Source: Paenibacillus sp. 1_12 (lineage in GTDB: Bacteria; Bacillota; Bacilli; Paenibacillales; NBRC-103111). From it: DNA of 64,000 nucleotides. The translations under genes were made by a program, and so were the position numbers. Positions 36,347 through 45,375 of the stretch are shown in pieces (position 1 is the stretch's first letter; each line of letters opens with the position of its first letter). Where the stretch lies: NCBI RefSeq assembly GCF_900114475.1, contig NZ_FOTE01000003.1, positions 186,001 to 250,000 on the forward strand, in the 5' to 3' direction. A model generated the notes under the pieces. That model made no database searches, had not been told where the DNA came from, and worked only from the letters and a program-made list of their open reading frames with translations.

Positions 36347-36446
36347 ATATCCACAAAGCTATCCACATCATAAACAGGTATATGGACCTTAATATGTATG
36401 ATTTATAAAGTTATTGTGCACATATCCACAGGTTTAGTTATCCACA
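36347..36446 (+). promoter_or_regulatory. Cluster of four DnaA-box-like sites
   Basis: Four same-strand matches to TTATCCACA occur in 100 bp: ATATCCACA (36347-36355), CTATCCACA (36359-36367), ATATCCACA (36422-36430) and the exact TTATCCACA (36438-36446). The gap between pairs is AT-rich. No dnaA, dnaN or other origin gene is near. It resembles DnaA-box clusters known away from oriC in B. subtilis, which affect initiation timing. Confidence 0.55.
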
Positions 36447-36648
36447 ACTGAATATGAGTTTGGCAGACTGTAGAAGATGAAGATTGCTGCTTGCGATTTC
36501 TAAGATAAAAATTACTGCCGCTGACAATTCCGAAGCCTGGTGCTCTGTTGTATTTGATAGAGAGGTGCTGATTGATTCGAAAAAGCTTGACAAAACATCC
36601 ATTATTGTCATAATGAATATATCGAATTGAAAATAAGGGGAGAGCGAT

Positions 36649-37422
36649 TTGACAGAAGAGAATGCTGCAAACTATACACATGGAAAATATCGCACACCGG
36701 ATGGAGCGCCTGCGGATATTGTTATTTTCACGATAACGGCTGAGCATACGAACCGAACGACCAAATCACTTCCCAAAAGGGAGCTGGAGGTGCTGTTAAT
36801 CAAACGCAAGCTTTGGCCCTGCAAGGGGATGTGGGCACTGCCAGGGGGGTTCTCCAACGATACGGAATCGATGTATGAAACGGCAAGACGGGAGCTGGAG
36901 GAGGAGACGGGTGTAAAGGATGTCCATATGGAATATTTTAATGTGTACAGCAAGCCAGGGCGTGATCCCCGAGGATGGATCCTTTCCCATGCTTTTTTTG
37001 CCCTCGTGCATGAGGACTATCTAGCTGAACGCAAAGCGGCCGATGATGCGGCAGATGTAGGGTTGTTTTCTGTCAATGAGCTGGGTCGTCCCGGACTTGA
37101 GCTTGCTTTTGATCATCTGCAGATCATTCAGGACGCAATGGAGCAAATTCGCAGCAAAATGCTGCTGACGTCGATAGCCAAAGAGTTTCTTCCCGACGAG
37201 TTCACGCTCAGTGAGCTGTATCAGGTAATTCAAACGGTTGTGCCTGATTTTGAGGAAGCCAATTTTATACGTAAAATGAAATCGACCCAAAGCCGCAGCG
37301 GCGTATTGGAGCCGGTGCTGGATACTAAGGGAGAGCCTAAGAAGTCGAATGAGTATTCACAGCGAGCTGCACAGCTGTATCGATTCACGGGAAGCATGCC
37401 AAGGCTTTCCTTGTACAGCTAG
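36649..37422 (+). CDS. NUDIX hydrolase with C-terminal winged-helix-like domain (NrtR-like)
   Basis: A 257-residue protein starting at TTG 36649 behind GGGGAGAG. The NUDIX box GGFSNDTESMYETARRELEEETGV is near residues 66-89, with all metal-binding Glu present. Residues ~175-257 (LSELYQVIQTVVPDFEEANFIRKM) resemble the winged-helix domain of NrtR-like proteins. Members hydrolyse ADP-ribose or regulate NAD genes. The intact box argues for catalytic activity. The substrate is open. DnaA-box-like sites lie upstream. Confidence 0.82.
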   Translation: MTEENAANYTHGKYRTPDGAPADIVIFTITAEHTNRTTKSLPKRELEVLLIKRKLWPCKGMWALPGGFSNDTESMYETARRELEEETGVKDVHMEYFNVYSKPGRDPRGWILSHAFFALVHEDYLAERKAADDAADVGLFSVNELGRPGLELAFDHLQIIQDAMEQIRSKMLLTSIAKEFLPDEFTLSELYQVIQTVVPDFEEANFIRKMKSTQSRSGVLEPVLDTKGEPKKSNEYSQRAAQLYRFTGSMPRLSLYS

Positions 37423-37511
37423 CCCCCTGCGATCAACAAATAGTAGTATCGTTTTGACAAATAATCGGCTGATGGCTGCGGCCTGGGCTAATAAGGATGG
37501 AAATAAGCTCT

Positions 37512-38528
37512 ATGAAAGATCATTGGCTTGACCTTGACCTTGATTACGAAATCACCAGCATGGCATCAAGCTATGTCTATATGTACACCTGTCACGAAGA
37601 AGAAGCGCAGCTCTGTCAATTGGAGCTGCGCTCTTTGTTCGGCATGGAGTCGAGCAGTAGCCGTGAACATCGCATACACCTTACGGAGTCGAACCTTGGT
37701 GCCAACTATGTGATCAGCCCTATTCGCATAGACCCGAGCCGAAGCCCTTTTATTAAGCTGCGGCTCGCAGTTAGTCTCGCAGCCGACACGGTGCAGGTAC
37801 TTGCATCCGCCGTGAATGCTATAGAGCTTCAGGATGCAAGCTTCAAAGTCGTTTATGCAGACATCGACAAGTCGATCAATTACAACGAGCAGAGGCTGAT
37901 AGAGCGAGAAGTGGGAGCGTGTATTCGCGGGAAGGCCGAGATGCGTTACCCAGACAGACTGTTCGGAATCACTCGTCTGGATGGACGTTGGCTGTTCGGT
38001 GAATGTGTGACCAATGAAGCAGTATGGCTTAAGCACAATACGAAGCCGCAGCATTATTCCACGGCACTTAGTACGCGAATGGCACGCGCGGTTGCCAACA
38101 TTGCAGTACCCTTCCCTGAGGGGATGACGGCTATAGATCCATGCTGCGGCATCGGGACCGTACTGATCGAGGCGCTGTCTATGGGTATCCATATGATCGG
38201 AACGGATATTAATCCACTTGCTGTGCGGGGAGCTCGGGTGAATCTAGCCCATTTTGGTTTTCCGGATGCTGTTGCTATTCAGGATATGCGCACATTAACC
38301 GGAAGCTACGATGCGGCTGTGCTGGATATGCCTTATAATTTATGCTCAGTCATCTCTCCTGCTGAACAGCTGTCTATGTTAGAAAGCTTGCGAGGTCTCA
38401 CGACTAAAGCGGTTATTGTCACGACGGAGACAATCGATGAGCTTGTTATTCAAGCTGGGTTTACGATTTCTGATCGTTGTGTGGTAAGGAAGGGCAGCTT
38501 TTCCAGACAAGTGCTGGTCTGTAAGTAG
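37512..38528 (+). CDS. Class I SAM-dependent RNA methyltransferase (UPF0020/TRM11-like)
   Basis: A 338-residue protein. SAM-binding motif I AIDPCCGIGTVLIEALSMG is near residue 210, the acidic motif GTDINPLAVRGARVNL follows, and LDMPYNL takes the place of the NPPY catalytic motif. The N-terminal part (YVYMYTCHEEEAQLCQLELRSLFG) is a THUMP/ferredoxin-like domain found in this family. A tRNA or rRNA guanine methylase is likely. The Met-Pro replacement in NPPY is common in this subgroup. AAGGATGG supports ATG 37512; ATG 37497 and 37560 are alternatives. Confidence 0.75.
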   Translation: MKDHWLDLDLDYEITSMASSYVYMYTCHEEEAQLCQLELRSLFGMESSSSREHRIHLTESNLGANYVISPIRIDPSRSPFIKLRLAVSLAADTVQVLASAVNAIELQDASFKVVYADIDKSINYNEQRLIEREVGACIRGKAEMRYPDRLFGITRLDGRWLFGECVTNEAVWLKHNTKPQHYSTALSTRMARAVANIAVPFPEGMTAIDPCCGIGTVLIEALSMGIHMIGTDINPLAVRGARVNLAHFGFPDAVAIQDMRTLTGSYDAAVLDMPYNLCSVISPAEQLSMLESLRGLTTKAVIVTTETIDELVIQAGFTISDRCVVRKGSFSRQVLVCK

Positions 38529-38598
38529 TTCTTTCTCGACAGCTTTGTGCTTAATAATTGTGGATACTGCTTGTACGCTTAAATAGGGAGGAAACAGG

Positions 38599-39729
38599 AT
38601 GACCGTATTTGATGTTATCATTATCGGAGCGGGAACCATGGGAGCAAGCGCGGGGTATTATTTATCCCGTTCGGGTGCTTCCGTGCTGCTGTTGGATGCG
38701 TATAATCCTCCTCATAAGGAGGGCAGCCATCATGGGGAAACCCGGCTCTTTCGTCACGCCTACAGTGGTGAGGATGCGTATCTTCATTTAGCTCTCCATG
38801 CGGAACGAGAATGGGAAATGCTTGAGCAAGCAGCCAGTCGGAAGCTGTTCCATCGCACAGGTGTTTTGAGCCTGGATCCGGAAGACTCGCCTTTGACTCA
38901 GGGAAAAGAGAACAAGGCAAGGAAATTTGAATTGCCCATTGAAGTGCTGATGCCGGAGGAAATTGAAGGCCGTTGGCCTGGACTTATCGTGCCAAGGGGG
39001 TATAGGGGGCTGTATGAATCGCGTGGAGGTGTACTGAGCTGCGAAGCAATTATCGAATCGTTCCAGCAGTTGTCTGTTCAAAACGGTGCCAAGCTGCAGG
39101 TGAACAGTCCTGTTGAACGAGTATCTTATAAGCCTACGCATGTAGAAGTATCGACTCGAACCGATCGTTATATAGGTCGGCAGCTATTGCTGACGGCTGG
39201 CGCTCGCTCAGGCACCATACTTCCTGACTTGAAGCTTCCTGTTGAAGCGGTGAGGAAACCGATAGCTTGGTTTGAACCGAAAACGGAGCATAAATTATTC
39301 GATAGCCGTTGTTTTCCGGGCTTTATTATCAATACGGAATTTGGAGAGTTTTACGGATTTCCCAGTTTTACCGGCTCCGGTTTGAAAATGGGCAGACACG
39401 ATGGTGGTGAGATCTTGGACTGGGGACAGCCAACAGCTCCATTTGGAAGCTACCCCGCTGATGAGATTGAATTCCGTCAGCTGCTGCAGCAATTTATGCC
39501 CAAGGCGGAGGGACGATTGCTTAGAGGCGATGTATGCCTATATGAAAGGACACCGGATGAGCATGGCATTATCGACCAACATCCAGATTATTCCCACGTG
39601 TATATCGCCACAGGCTTTTCTGGACATGGCTTTAAATTTGCCAGTAGTATAGGCCAGACTGTTAGTGATTGGATGATACATAACGTGTATAATGAACAAC
39701 TCAAGTTTTTTGCTCTTTCCAGGTTTTAA
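38599..39729 (+). CDS. solA: Monomeric sarcosine oxidase / N-methyltryptophan oxidase
   Basis: A 376-residue flavoprotein with the FAD Rossmann motif DVIIIGAGTMGASAGYYLS at the start. HGETRLFRHAYSGEDAYLHLA near residue 45 and GDVCLYERTPDEHGIID near 305, where the Cys carries covalent FAD, are diagnostic. It would oxidise N-methyl amino acids to formaldehyde, hydrogen peroxide and the free amine. GGGAGGAAAC precedes the ATG. It is followed by repeat copy B and a terminator. Confidence 0.88.
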   Translation: MTVFDVIIIGAGTMGASAGYYLSRSGASVLLLDAYNPPHKEGSHHGETRLFRHAYSGEDAYLHLALHAEREWEMLEQAASRKLFHRTGVLSLDPEDSPLTQGKENKARKFELPIEVLMPEEIEGRWPGLIVPRGYRGLYESRGGVLSCEAIIESFQQLSVQNGAKLQVNSPVERVSYKPTHVEVSTRTDRYIGRQLLLTAGARSGTILPDLKLPVEAVRKPIAWFEPKTEHKLFDSRCFPGFIINTEFGEFYGFPSFTGSGLKMGRHDGGEILDWGQPTAPFGSYPADEIEFRQLLQQFMPKAEGRLLRGDVCLYERTPDEHGIIDQHPDYSHVYIATGFSGHGFKFASSIGQTVSDWMIHNVYNEQLKFFALSRF

Positions 39730-39748
39730 TTAGACTTTAAGGCAGCTA

Positions 39749-39894
39749 TATAAGATGAACCAAACATTCGGACAGCAGGGAGACGCTGCGAAAGCAGACC
39801 CCTTCTTCCAATCGCTGCAAAGGCGAACACTTTGTTTCTCCAGAAGGGTCTGCTTTCTCCGCTTGGGCTGTATGTTTCTTTGGTTCATCTTATA
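39749..39894. repeat. Interspersed palindromic repeat, copy B
   Basis: Perfect 16-bp terminal inverted repeats TATAAGATGAACCAAA (39749-39764) and TTTGGTTCATCTTATA (39879-39894) bound a 146-bp element. Inside, AAAGCAGACCCCTTCTTCCA and AGAAGGGTCTGCTTTCTCC make a further inverted repeat. Read on the minus strand, the blocks follow the same order as copy A at 15626-15814. It is non-coding and lies between solA and its terminator. Confidence 0.82.
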
Positions 39895-39948
39895 TGGTCT
39901 AAGCTGATCATTGTTGGCTCTCTTTACATGGCTTACAACAGACACACT

Positions 39949-39992
39949 AACCCGCTTTATGCTGCTTCTTTTGCGGCATGAAGCGGGTTTTG
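39949..39992 (+). terminator. Intrinsic terminator downstream of solA and repeat B
   Basis: AACCCGCTT (39949-39957) pairs with AAGCGGGTT (39981-39989). An inner TATGC/GCATG stem lengthens it and a short T run follows. It suggests the repeat lies inside the solA transcript. Confidence 0.8.
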
Positions 39993-40099
39993 TTATGTTC
40001 ATTAATGAAGAAGATCGATTAGAGAACGGCCGAAATGGTTATTAAATTGTATAGGAAAAAAACATGTGCTCTCAGTATGTCTGCTGTCATAAGGACATA

Positions 40100-40113
40100 T
40101 ACTGCTAGCAGTA
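40100..40113. promoter_or_regulatory. Perfect palindrome upstream of the TspO-like pair
   Basis: TACTGCTAGCAGTA is a perfect 14-bp palindrome, 85 bp before the start of the first TspO-like gene, in a 200-bp intergenic region. It may be an operator. Confidence 0.3.
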
Positions 40114-40198
40114 GCTGTGCGACAAGCTTTGCAGCTCGATTTTCCTGAGTAGTCAGGATCTTCAGGCCGTGTACAAAGCACGACAAGGAGGATTTGCT

Positions 40199-40978
40199 AT
40201 GACAAATGTGGCTCTGAGATGGCTGAACGTGATTTCTTTAGTTGCTGTGCTTTATGTGAACTACCTTGCGAATGCGCTTCCCATTAACGGTTTGACAACA
40301 GGACAGGTTTCCGCGATGTTTCCTGTTCAGATTACACCGGCTCCGTATGCTTTTATAATTTGGGGTCTGATCTATGCATTTCTGGTGGGTTTTGCGATTC
40401 TTCAATTCTTACTGTCTAAACGGGAACATGAAGAGATCAAACGGATAGGTCCATGGTTTATCATCAGCTGCTTGTTCAACATGGCTTGGATTGTTGTATG
40501 GCAATATCTGTATACGACCGCTTCCATCTTTGTAATGATTGGACTGTTAATCTCATTGATTGCAATCTACACCATGACACGGCCTAATGGCTGGTCCTCG
40601 GACAATTCGATTCGTTGGTTTGTACAAGTTCCATTCAGTATTTATCTTGGCTGGATATCCATTGCTACCATCGTGAATGCCGCAGCCGTATTGTACAATC
40701 TGAAATGGAATGGGCTGGGGCTCTCCGGCACGACATGGACCGTCATTCTCGTAGTGTTAGCGGTTGTATTGAATCTTATCATAGGTTCAAGCTACCGTGA
40801 CCCTGCGTTTACTGCAGTTGCTGTTTGGGCATTAATCGCTATCGGGGTTGCCAATAAAACGGATAGTGTGATTATGTACAGTGCATGGGGAGGCGCGGCG
40901 CTTTTGTTGATATTGACACTTTGGCTAATTGCAGGGAAGGCTGGATTTATCCGTCATCATGAGCGTGTTCGCATATAG
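40199..40978 (+). CDS. TspO/MBR-related membrane protein, copy 1
   Basis: A 259-residue protein with about seven membrane helices. AAGGAGG selects ATG 40199. The blocks FPVQITPAPYAFIIWGLIYAF, GPWFIISCLFNMAWIVVWQY and RPNGWSSDNSIRWFVQVPFSIYLGW are typical of TspO/MBR-like tryptophan-rich proteins, though this family is longer than classical TspO (~160 residues). Such proteins bind porphyrin-like or steroid-like ligands; the ligand here is unknown. The next gene is a tandem paralogue. Confidence 0.78.
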   Translation: MTNVALRWLNVISLVAVLYVNYLANALPINGLTTGQVSAMFPVQITPAPYAFIIWGLIYAFLVGFAILQFLLSKREHEEIKRIGPWFIISCLFNMAWIVVWQYLYTTASIFVMIGLLISLIAIYTMTRPNGWSSDNSIRWFVQVPFSIYLGWISIATIVNAAAVLYNLKWNGLGLSGTTWTVILVVLAVVLNLIIGSSYRDPAFTAVAVWALIAIGVANKTDSVIMYSAWGGAALLLILTLWLIAGKAGFIRHHERVRI

Positions 40979-41008
40979 AGGTAATAGTATAAAGGGAGGG
41001 AATGAAGG

Positions 41009-41791
41009 ATGACCACATTTGTACTTCGCTGGCTTCAAGTATGTGCACTATTCGCTGTGCTTTTGTATAATTGGGTTGCCAATGCACGACCGTTAAATGG
41101 ACTAAATGCAAGTGATCTTACAGCGATGTTTCCCGTTGCCATGAATCCAGCTCCTTATGCACTCGCACTTTGGGGAGCAGTTTACATGTTTCTTGCAGGC
41201 TTCGTGATCGTACAACTTCTTTCCGGTATGTACAAGCAAGAAGAGATTAGACAAATTGGACCTTGGTTTGCTATCAGCTGCCTGTTCAATATCGCATCAC
41301 TTGTGCTGTGGCACTACTTATTCGTCGTGCCGTCGTTAGTAGCGATGATGCTCCTGTTGTTATCTTTAATAGTGATATACACCAGTACAAGGCCTAACGG
41401 GTGGTCATCCGATCCCCTAGTTCTTTGGCTGGTGCAGGTGCCCTTTAGCGTCTATTTGAGCTGGGTATTCGTCATGACAATGGTTCGGATATCGGCAACT
41501 TTACAAGAGTTCAATCGCGGTGATTTTGACTTTTCCGGTACGGTGTGGACGGTTCTAATGCTGTTCATCATAGTGATGGTGGCCGTAGTAACAGGAATGA
41601 AATTTCGTGATTCTGCTTTTATTTTAACTGCTATGTGGGGTGTAACAGCGATTGGGATTGCGAATTCATACAACGATACGATCTTTTACACAGCTTGGAG
41701 TGCAGCAGGTGTACTGCTTCTGTTAACGATCATACTGCTGTTAGGTCAGAGCAAACTCGAACACCGCAAACCATTTACAAAAGCATTATAA
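41009..41791 (+). CDS. TspO/MBR-related membrane protein, copy 2
   Basis: A 260-residue paralogue of the preceding gene, 30 bp downstream with a GAAGG ribosome site. It keeps the same start (VLRWLQVCALFAVLLYNWVANARPLNGL), AMNPAPYALALWG, GPWFAISCLFNIASLVLWHY and TRPNGWSSDPLVLW blocks. The second copy has fewer Trp and a different C-terminal tail. Tandem duplication followed by divergence is the simplest origin. A terminator follows. Confidence 0.78.
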   Translation: MTTFVLRWLQVCALFAVLLYNWVANARPLNGLNASDLTAMFPVAMNPAPYALALWGAVYMFLAGFVIVQLLSGMYKQEEIRQIGPWFAISCLFNIASLVLWHYLFVVPSLVAMMLLLLSLIVIYTSTRPNGWSSDPLVLWLVQVPFSVYLSWVFVMTMVRISATLQEFNRGDFDFSGTVWTVLMLFIIVMVAVVTGMKFRDSAFILTAMWGVTAIGIANSYNDTIFYTAWSAAGVLLLLTIILLLGQSKLEHRKPFTKAL

Positions 41792-41838
41792 AAGCATGAT
41801 CAAAGCCTTATTCCAATATGGTCAAAACCTTGCAGTTT

Positions 41839-41880
41839 AAACCCTTTCAATCACTACACAAGTGAGGTTGAAGGGTTTTT
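41839..41880 (+). terminator. Intrinsic terminator after the TspO-like pair
   Basis: AAACCCTTTCAA (41839-41850) pairs with TTGAAGGGTTT (41868-41878) and a T run follows. Confidence 0.85.
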
Positions 41881-41957
41881 GGTTGTGTTTCGATTAAAGG
41901 ATATCGATTGTGCAAAGTTGAATGTATAAGGACTATGAATGTCTTGGGGTGAAACAT

Positions 41958-43916
41958 ATGCCGGATTGGTCCTATAAAACGATATTTCGTCCCATGTTAT
42001 TTCAGCTTCCGTCCCGGCTTGCCAGAGATTTTACGCTGCGGGCGATGGGAACCTTGAGCAGGGTGCCGGGAGGCAGCTTCATCATCCGTACGATGGGTCA
42101 TATGGAGGCGTCGCCTATATTGGCAAGCCAGCTTGCAGGTATACCGCTGAAGTATCCTGTGGGATTGTCAGGAGGACTGGACCCGGATGGAACTGCCCAT
42201 CAAGCGCTGGCGCAATTTGGGTTCGGCTTTATAGAGATCGGGCCTGTAACCATCGAAGCAAATATAAATAAGGAATGTCCCATACAGCGTGACCCTGTGA
42301 ACGAGTCAATTATATATACGGATGCGGGCAGCAGCGAAGGCTTGAATGAGCTCATGAAGAGGCTAGAGCGAAACCAGGGACATACGCTGCCGCTTATGCT
42401 TCGTGTAAAAAGCACAACGGGCCGCACGCCTGTGGAAGCACGCAGCGAGTTGCTGACCATGCTGGAATCACTTTCTTATTATGCGGCAGGCTTTTATATC
42501 GAATCGCTCGATGAAAGCTGGTCGATTGAAGCAGCAATAGCCCATTTGCAGGATTTGCAGCAAGCGGTACGCGCACTGCCTACAGTAAAACCGATGTTCC
42601 TGTATATTCCGGTGGACTATCCGCGCGAATCTCTCAAGCTTCTGTTGGCAGGCTTGTCACCAGGCTGGAGCGGTGTTGTAATTGGCGATATGCAGCGAAC
42701 GTCAGAGGGGGACTTAACGGGAATTGTCCTCAAGCCGCTCAGTATCGACAAAGTCCGCTGCATCCGCGAGCAGAACATGTCCGCTTCATTAAGTATTATT
42801 GCATCCGGTGGAATTCATCAACCTCTAGACGCGCTGGAGCTTATGGATGCTGGTGCTGATTACGTCCAGCTGCACAGCGGACTTGTATACTCGGGACCGG
42901 GGCTGCCCAAGCGCATTAACGAAGCGATCATTTACGAAAAGCTGAGGACAGTGGAGCAACCACCAGCACCTTCTTTTTGGCTGAACTGGGGCTGGATGTG
43001 TCTGCTTGGCATCGGAATGATCATTGGCGGAGCGCTCGCCTGGATGATTGCAGCTACATCGGTTGTGCTTCCTTATGATATTTCTTTTCTAGGTATGTTG
43101 CCGTCTGTGCTGGATGAGGCCAATCCGTTTGTGCTGCAATTTATGTCGCATGATCGCGTTACGCTGGCAGGAACGATGATCTCGATTGGCGTGATCTATT
43201 ATCAGCTTGCCCGATATGGATTGCGCAAAGGGCTGCATTGGACGAGAACCGCTTTGTTCACGTCCGCCGCTGTAGGCTTCAGCAGTTTTTTCCTTTACCT
43301 GGGTCATGGCTATTTCGATCCGCTTCATGCGTTGGCTGCACTCATCCTGTTCCCGATGTTTATTATGTCCATGCGCCGTCACAGGGAGCTTCCCTCCTGG
43401 GAACGGCCGAATTTGATCAACGACCGGACATGGAGGCTCGCCCAATGGGGACAGCTAATGATGGTGACTCTAGGATTTGCGTTAGCGGCTGGCGGCATTG
43501 TGATCTCGACGGTAGGCATTACTGCGGTTTTTGTGCCTCAGGATCTGGAGTACCTCTGCGCTACACCCACCATGCTCAATGAAATTAATGAAAAGCTGCT
43601 GCCCTTGATTGCGCATGATCGTGCAGGATTCGGAGGCGCTTTATTTTCAGATGCGATTGGAATTCTGACGATTGCGCTGTGGGGGATTAATCAGGGTCAG
43701 CGCTGGCTGTGGTGGACCTTCCTGCTGGGAGGCTTGCCTGGATTCGTCGCCGGACTCAGTGTGCATTTGACGATAGGTTACACCGATTTTGTACATTTAC
43801 TGCCTGCTTATTTTGCGCTGATGTTGTATGTGTTTGGACTTGTCTTTCTTTATCCCTATTTAATGCAGGGACAGAAGGACCCACGAGCCGCCACTCCAGA
43901 ACATGCGAAGGTTTAA
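41958..43916 (+). CDS. Degenerate class 2 dihydroorotate dehydrogenase-like domain fused to a multi-pass membrane domain
   Basis: A 652-residue protein. Residues ~1-325 follow PyrD class 2: start IFRPMLFQLPSRLARDFTLRAMG, then YPVGLSGGLDPDGTAHQALAQFGFGFIEIGPVT, and C-terminal FMN-phosphate loop ASGGIHQPLDALELMDAGADYVQLHSGLVYSG. The conserved NRMGFNN and NISSPNT segments with the catalytic Ser are not found, so pyrimidine synthesis is unlikely. Residues ~340-640 contain about eight hydrophobic helices, with two similar halves each bearing a Leu/Pro-rich LPSVLDEANPFVLQFMSHDR or TPTMLNEINEKLLPLIAHDR motif. ATG 41958 is chosen by alignment to PyrD starts; ATG 41922 is possible. Confidence 0.7.
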   Translation: MPDWSYKTIFRPMLFQLPSRLARDFTLRAMGTLSRVPGGSFIIRTMGHMEASPILASQLAGIPLKYPVGLSGGLDPDGTAHQALAQFGFGFIEIGPVTIEANINKECPIQRDPVNESIIYTDAGSSEGLNELMKRLERNQGHTLPLMLRVKSTTGRTPVEARSELLTMLESLSYYAAGFYIESLDESWSIEAAIAHLQDLQQAVRALPTVKPMFLYIPVDYPRESLKLLLAGLSPGWSGVVIGDMQRTSEGDLTGIVLKPLSIDKVRCIREQNMSASLSIIASGGIHQPLDALELMDAGADYVQLHSGLVYSGPGLPKRINEAIIYEKLRTVEQPPAPSFWLNWGWMCLLGIGMIIGGALAWMIAATSVVLPYDISFLGMLPSVLDEANPFVLQFMSHDRVTLAGTMISIGVIYYQLARYGLRKGLHWTRTALFTSAAVGFSSFFLYLGHGYFDPLHALAALILFPMFIMSMRRHRELPSWERPNLINDRTWRLAQWGQLMMVTLGFALAAGGIVISTVGITAVFVPQDLEYLCATPTMLNEINEKLLPLIAHDRAGFGGALFSDAIGILTIALWGINQGQRWLWWTFLLGGLPGFVAGLSVHLTIGYTDFVHLLPAYFALMLYVFGLVFLYPYLMQGQKDPRAATPEHAKV

Positions 43917-43980
43917 ATATGGGAAACCTAAGAAATCTCAGTTGAAAATGCATTGGATGTTAGAAGTGTGGAATATGACA

Positions 43981-44014
43981 ACAAGCCGGTCTCCTGAACA
44001 GGAAACTGGCTTGT
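43981..44014. terminator. Hairpin between convergent genes
   Basis: ACAAGCC (43981-43987) pairs with GGCTTGT (44008-44014), with inner CCTG/CAGG. No T run follows. It probably serves as a weak bidirectional terminator between the DHODH-like and FtsW-like genes. Confidence 0.5.
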
Positions 44015-44067
44015 ATGCGTAATGAGTATACGTAGAGGCTGGCATTGAGGTTTATCGGGTATACGAT

Positions 44068-45375
44068 TTAAGGAGAGAGCGGGTTTGAAGAATCAGAACG
44101 GGCAGGAATCGTATCCTTTTGACGATAAATGCTTAAAATGAAACCAATCGAACCCATCTGAACCAAAGTAAGCATCCCGCCGTTGCTCATAAAAGGGATA
44201 CTTACACCCGCAATTGGCATCATGCCGAATGACATGAGAATGCTCCATATAAATTCAATCGTGAACATAGCAAGAATACCTTTAACAGCCAGGCTTCCGT
44301 ACGGATCAGTTACCTTGCCTGCTATACCTGCCAATCGCATAAGGAATATGAGCGCCAGAGCCGCAATGCCGATTCCAGTTATCCATCCCAGACTATAAAT
44401 CAAATAGGTATACAGCATCTCGCTCTCAATAGTGGGCAAATTGCGATCGAAAGCAACAAATCCTTGCCCCCACCAGCCTGCCGATTGTATGGCATCTATC
44501 GATTGTACAGCCAAATATCCCATTCCCAGTGGGTCCTTATATGGATTAATAAATGTAAAAAAACGACTGATCTGATAAGGGGTAGTTCCTGCCAACAGAA
44601 TGGCCATGATCAGAGGTGGAACCATATAACAGAGCAGCTTGCCTATATGCCTTCGTAATGAAAAGTACATGAAACCAAAACCTGTCAAATAGATCATCAA
44701 GGAAATTAATGAATTATTGAAAATGTATAGAAAACCCGGCATGAGCACATAAACGGCTGCTTTGATGGGGAAAATCTGCTGCTTCCAACTGGTAGCCATA
44801 ATTCCCGCTAAACAAATAATGAGCAGAAAAGGGGAAATGGCTACGAAATTGATACTCGTAAAGCCAAGTGAAAGATAATGTGAGCCGTTTACTTGCTGTC
44901 CGAATAATAACCCCCAGCCCATGACAAGCAAAATGAATATATAAAGAGCTTTTGAATAGGGGATCAGCTTCCTGTAATCCCAAAAACACAATCCTAGCAT
45001 ACAGACGATGCCAATAGCGGAATAGATTATTTTATTAATGAAAAAGCTGCGCACGGAAACCAATTCAATAGCATACATCGCCAGTATTCCGATGCCAATA
45101 AAGATGCCGATAAGCCCAAGCAAGCTCCAATCGACCCGGGCTTTGTGAGCTTTGTTCAGTTGATCACCAACAAGCAGAGGATCACCCATTTGGCGGATGG
45201 CTATTTCAATCGCCTGTTCCCGCTCCATGCCTTCGGATACCTGTTCCTCTACCAGCTCAAGGATGTGGCTTTGCAGCTCCAGCTTAATTTCAGGGTGCAA
45301 TTCCTTCGCGTTGACTTGCTTGCACACCTTTTGCAGATACAGCCTCACTGCTTCCTCATATCCGATTTGTTTCAT
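44068..45375 (-). CDS. FtsW/RodA/SpoVE-family protein with an N-terminal permease-prefix domain
   Basis: A 435-residue protein. Residues 1-80 form a soluble helical prefix (EAVRLYLQKVCKQVNAKELHPEIKLELQSHI, ending RQMGDPLLVGDQLNKAHKARVDW), as in HAAS/permease-prefix proteins under PadR control. Residues ~85-420 hold about ten helices with SEDS features: FGQQVNGSHYLSLGF, PYKDPLGMGYLAVQSIDAI and GMMPIAGVSIPFMSNGG. SEDS proteins polymerise peptidoglycan glycan strands. Overlap of 4 bp with the PadR gene supports a shared operon and conditional expression. Confidence 0.85.
   Translation of the reverse strand: MKQIGYEEAVRLYLQKVCKQVNAKELHPEIKLELQSHILELVEEQVSEGMEREQAIEIAIRQMGDPLLVGDQLNKAHKARVDWSLLGLIGIFIGIGILAMYAIELVSVRSFFINKIIYSAIGIVCMLGLCFWDYRKLIPYSKALYIFILLVMGWGLLFGQQVNGSHYLSLGFTSINFVAISPFLLIICLAGIMATSWKQQIFPIKAAVYVLMPGFLYIFNNSLISLMIYLTGFGFMYFSLRRHIGKLLCYMVPPLIMAILLAGTTPYQISRFFTFINPYKDPLGMGYLAVQSIDAIQSAGWWGQGFVAFDRNLPTIESEMLYTYLIYSLGWITGIGIAALALIFLMRLAGIAGKVTDPYGSLAVKGILAMFTIEFIWSILMSFGMMPIAGVSIPFMSNGGMLTLVQMGSIGFILSIYRQKDTIPARSDSSNPLSP

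Noticed and set aside
36347-36446. Chromosomal replication origin
   Set aside because: DnaA-box-like sites are present, but no dnaA, dnaN, gyrase or rpmH gene is near, and there is no long unwinding element.
41958-43916. Housekeeping pyrD
   Set aside because: NRMGFNN and NISSPNT segments are missing, it is joined to a membrane domain, and no pyrimidine genes are near.
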